Below, piece after piece: positions 12,654-12,785 of a stretch of DNA of 12,785 nucleotides. The DNA comes from Patescibacteria group bacterium. GTDB taxonomy: Bacteria; Patescibacteriota; Patescibacteriia; JAACEG01; JAGUWE01. The position numbers were made by a program, and so were the translations under genes. The notes under the pieces were generated by a model. That model saw nothing but the letters and a program-made list of their open reading frames with translations, was not told the DNA's origin and ran no database searches. The stretch covers positions 1-12,785 of the forward strand of contig JAGUWE010000071.1 in the NCBI GenBank assembly GCA_020062525.1. Direction: 5' to 3'. Position 1 is the stretch's first letter; each line of letters opens with the position of its first letter.

Positions 12654-12785
12654 TTATTGAATTTCAAGATTAATTTTTTCACTATAAAGCGATTGATTAT
12701 TATTTTGAATAATTTCTACAAATAATTGGTAAGGGCCAGTTTGTTCTGGCGGATTTTGCCAAGTTAAATTAAAAGTTTTTTGTTG
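12654..12785 (-). CDS. C-terminal end of an unrecognised protein (beta-sandwich-like)
   Basis: The reverse strand is open from the right edge to a TAA at 12654-12656, with a second TAA directly after it, giving 43 C-terminal residues. The text QKTFNLTWQNPPEQTGPYQL, then FVEIIQNNNQSLYSEKINLEIQ (in parts), alternates hydrophobic and polar residues as in the last strands of an Ig- or FN3-like domain, as found in surface proteins of these bacteria. The stop is followed by the bidirectional terminator, which supports a real gene end. The N-terminus and function are outside the window. Confidence 0.6.
   Translation of the reverse strand, partial: QQKTFNLTWQNPPEQTGPYQLFVEIIQNNNQSLYSEKINLEIQ

Overview
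The window looks like the replication-origin neighbourhood of a small, AT-rich bacterial chromosome. A member of the Candidate Phyla Radiation (Patescibacteria, Parcubacteria-like) is the best guess. This rests on the AT-rich genes with very weak Shine-Dalgarno sequences, the short forms of YidC, RnpA and HicAB, and the many GC-rich palindromic repeats between genes. The standard genetic code fits every gene. This placement is an inference; no phylogeny was possible.

Layout, left to right. (1) 1-1474, minus: a CCA-adding tRNA nucleotidyltransferase, cut by the left edge and carrying an in-frame repeat insertion. (2) 1475-3046: an accessory stretch with a 134-bp inverted-repeat element, a mini MerR-type regulator, a hairpin between direct repeats, a nested-palindrome region, and a HicB/HicA-type toxin-antitoxin pair. 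The antitoxin frame is broken at a T7 run and the toxin has no normal start codon. (3) 3047-3121, minus: tRNA-Arg(CCT) with an encoded CCA end. (4) 3135-4433, plus: a clear promoter, a bactofilin and a divergent diacylglycerol-kinase-like protein. (5) 4459-4606: a dispersed repeat and a bidirectional terminator between convergent operons. (6) 4607-6482, minus: promoter, rpmH, rnpA, yidD, yidC and a PRC-barrel protein, i.e. the classical origin-proximal cluster. rpmH (45 codons) is hidden inside an apparent N-terminal extension of rnpA. (7) 6520-6574: a second member of the dispersed repeat family. (8) 6640-9567, minus: an unrecognised 975-residue charged protein. (9) 9604-9797: divergent promoters and DnaA-box-like 9-mers. 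(10) 9798-12543, plus: dnaA, a very AT-rich gap that is the likely oriC, and dnaN. (11) 12604-12785: a bidirectional terminator and the C-terminal end of an unrecognised minus-strand protein.

How the parts work together: DnaA, its boxes and DnaN form the initiation module. Genes run away from the origin on both sides, as expected for replication-aligned transcription. The rpmH cluster combines ribosomal protein L34, the tRNA 5'-end maturation cofactor, and the membrane-insertion pair YidD/YidC. No complete novel system was recognised. The most interesting items are the frameshifted HicAB locus, the large origin-adjacent protein of unknown function, the palindromic repeat families, and the repeat inserted in frame in the CCA-adding enzyme.
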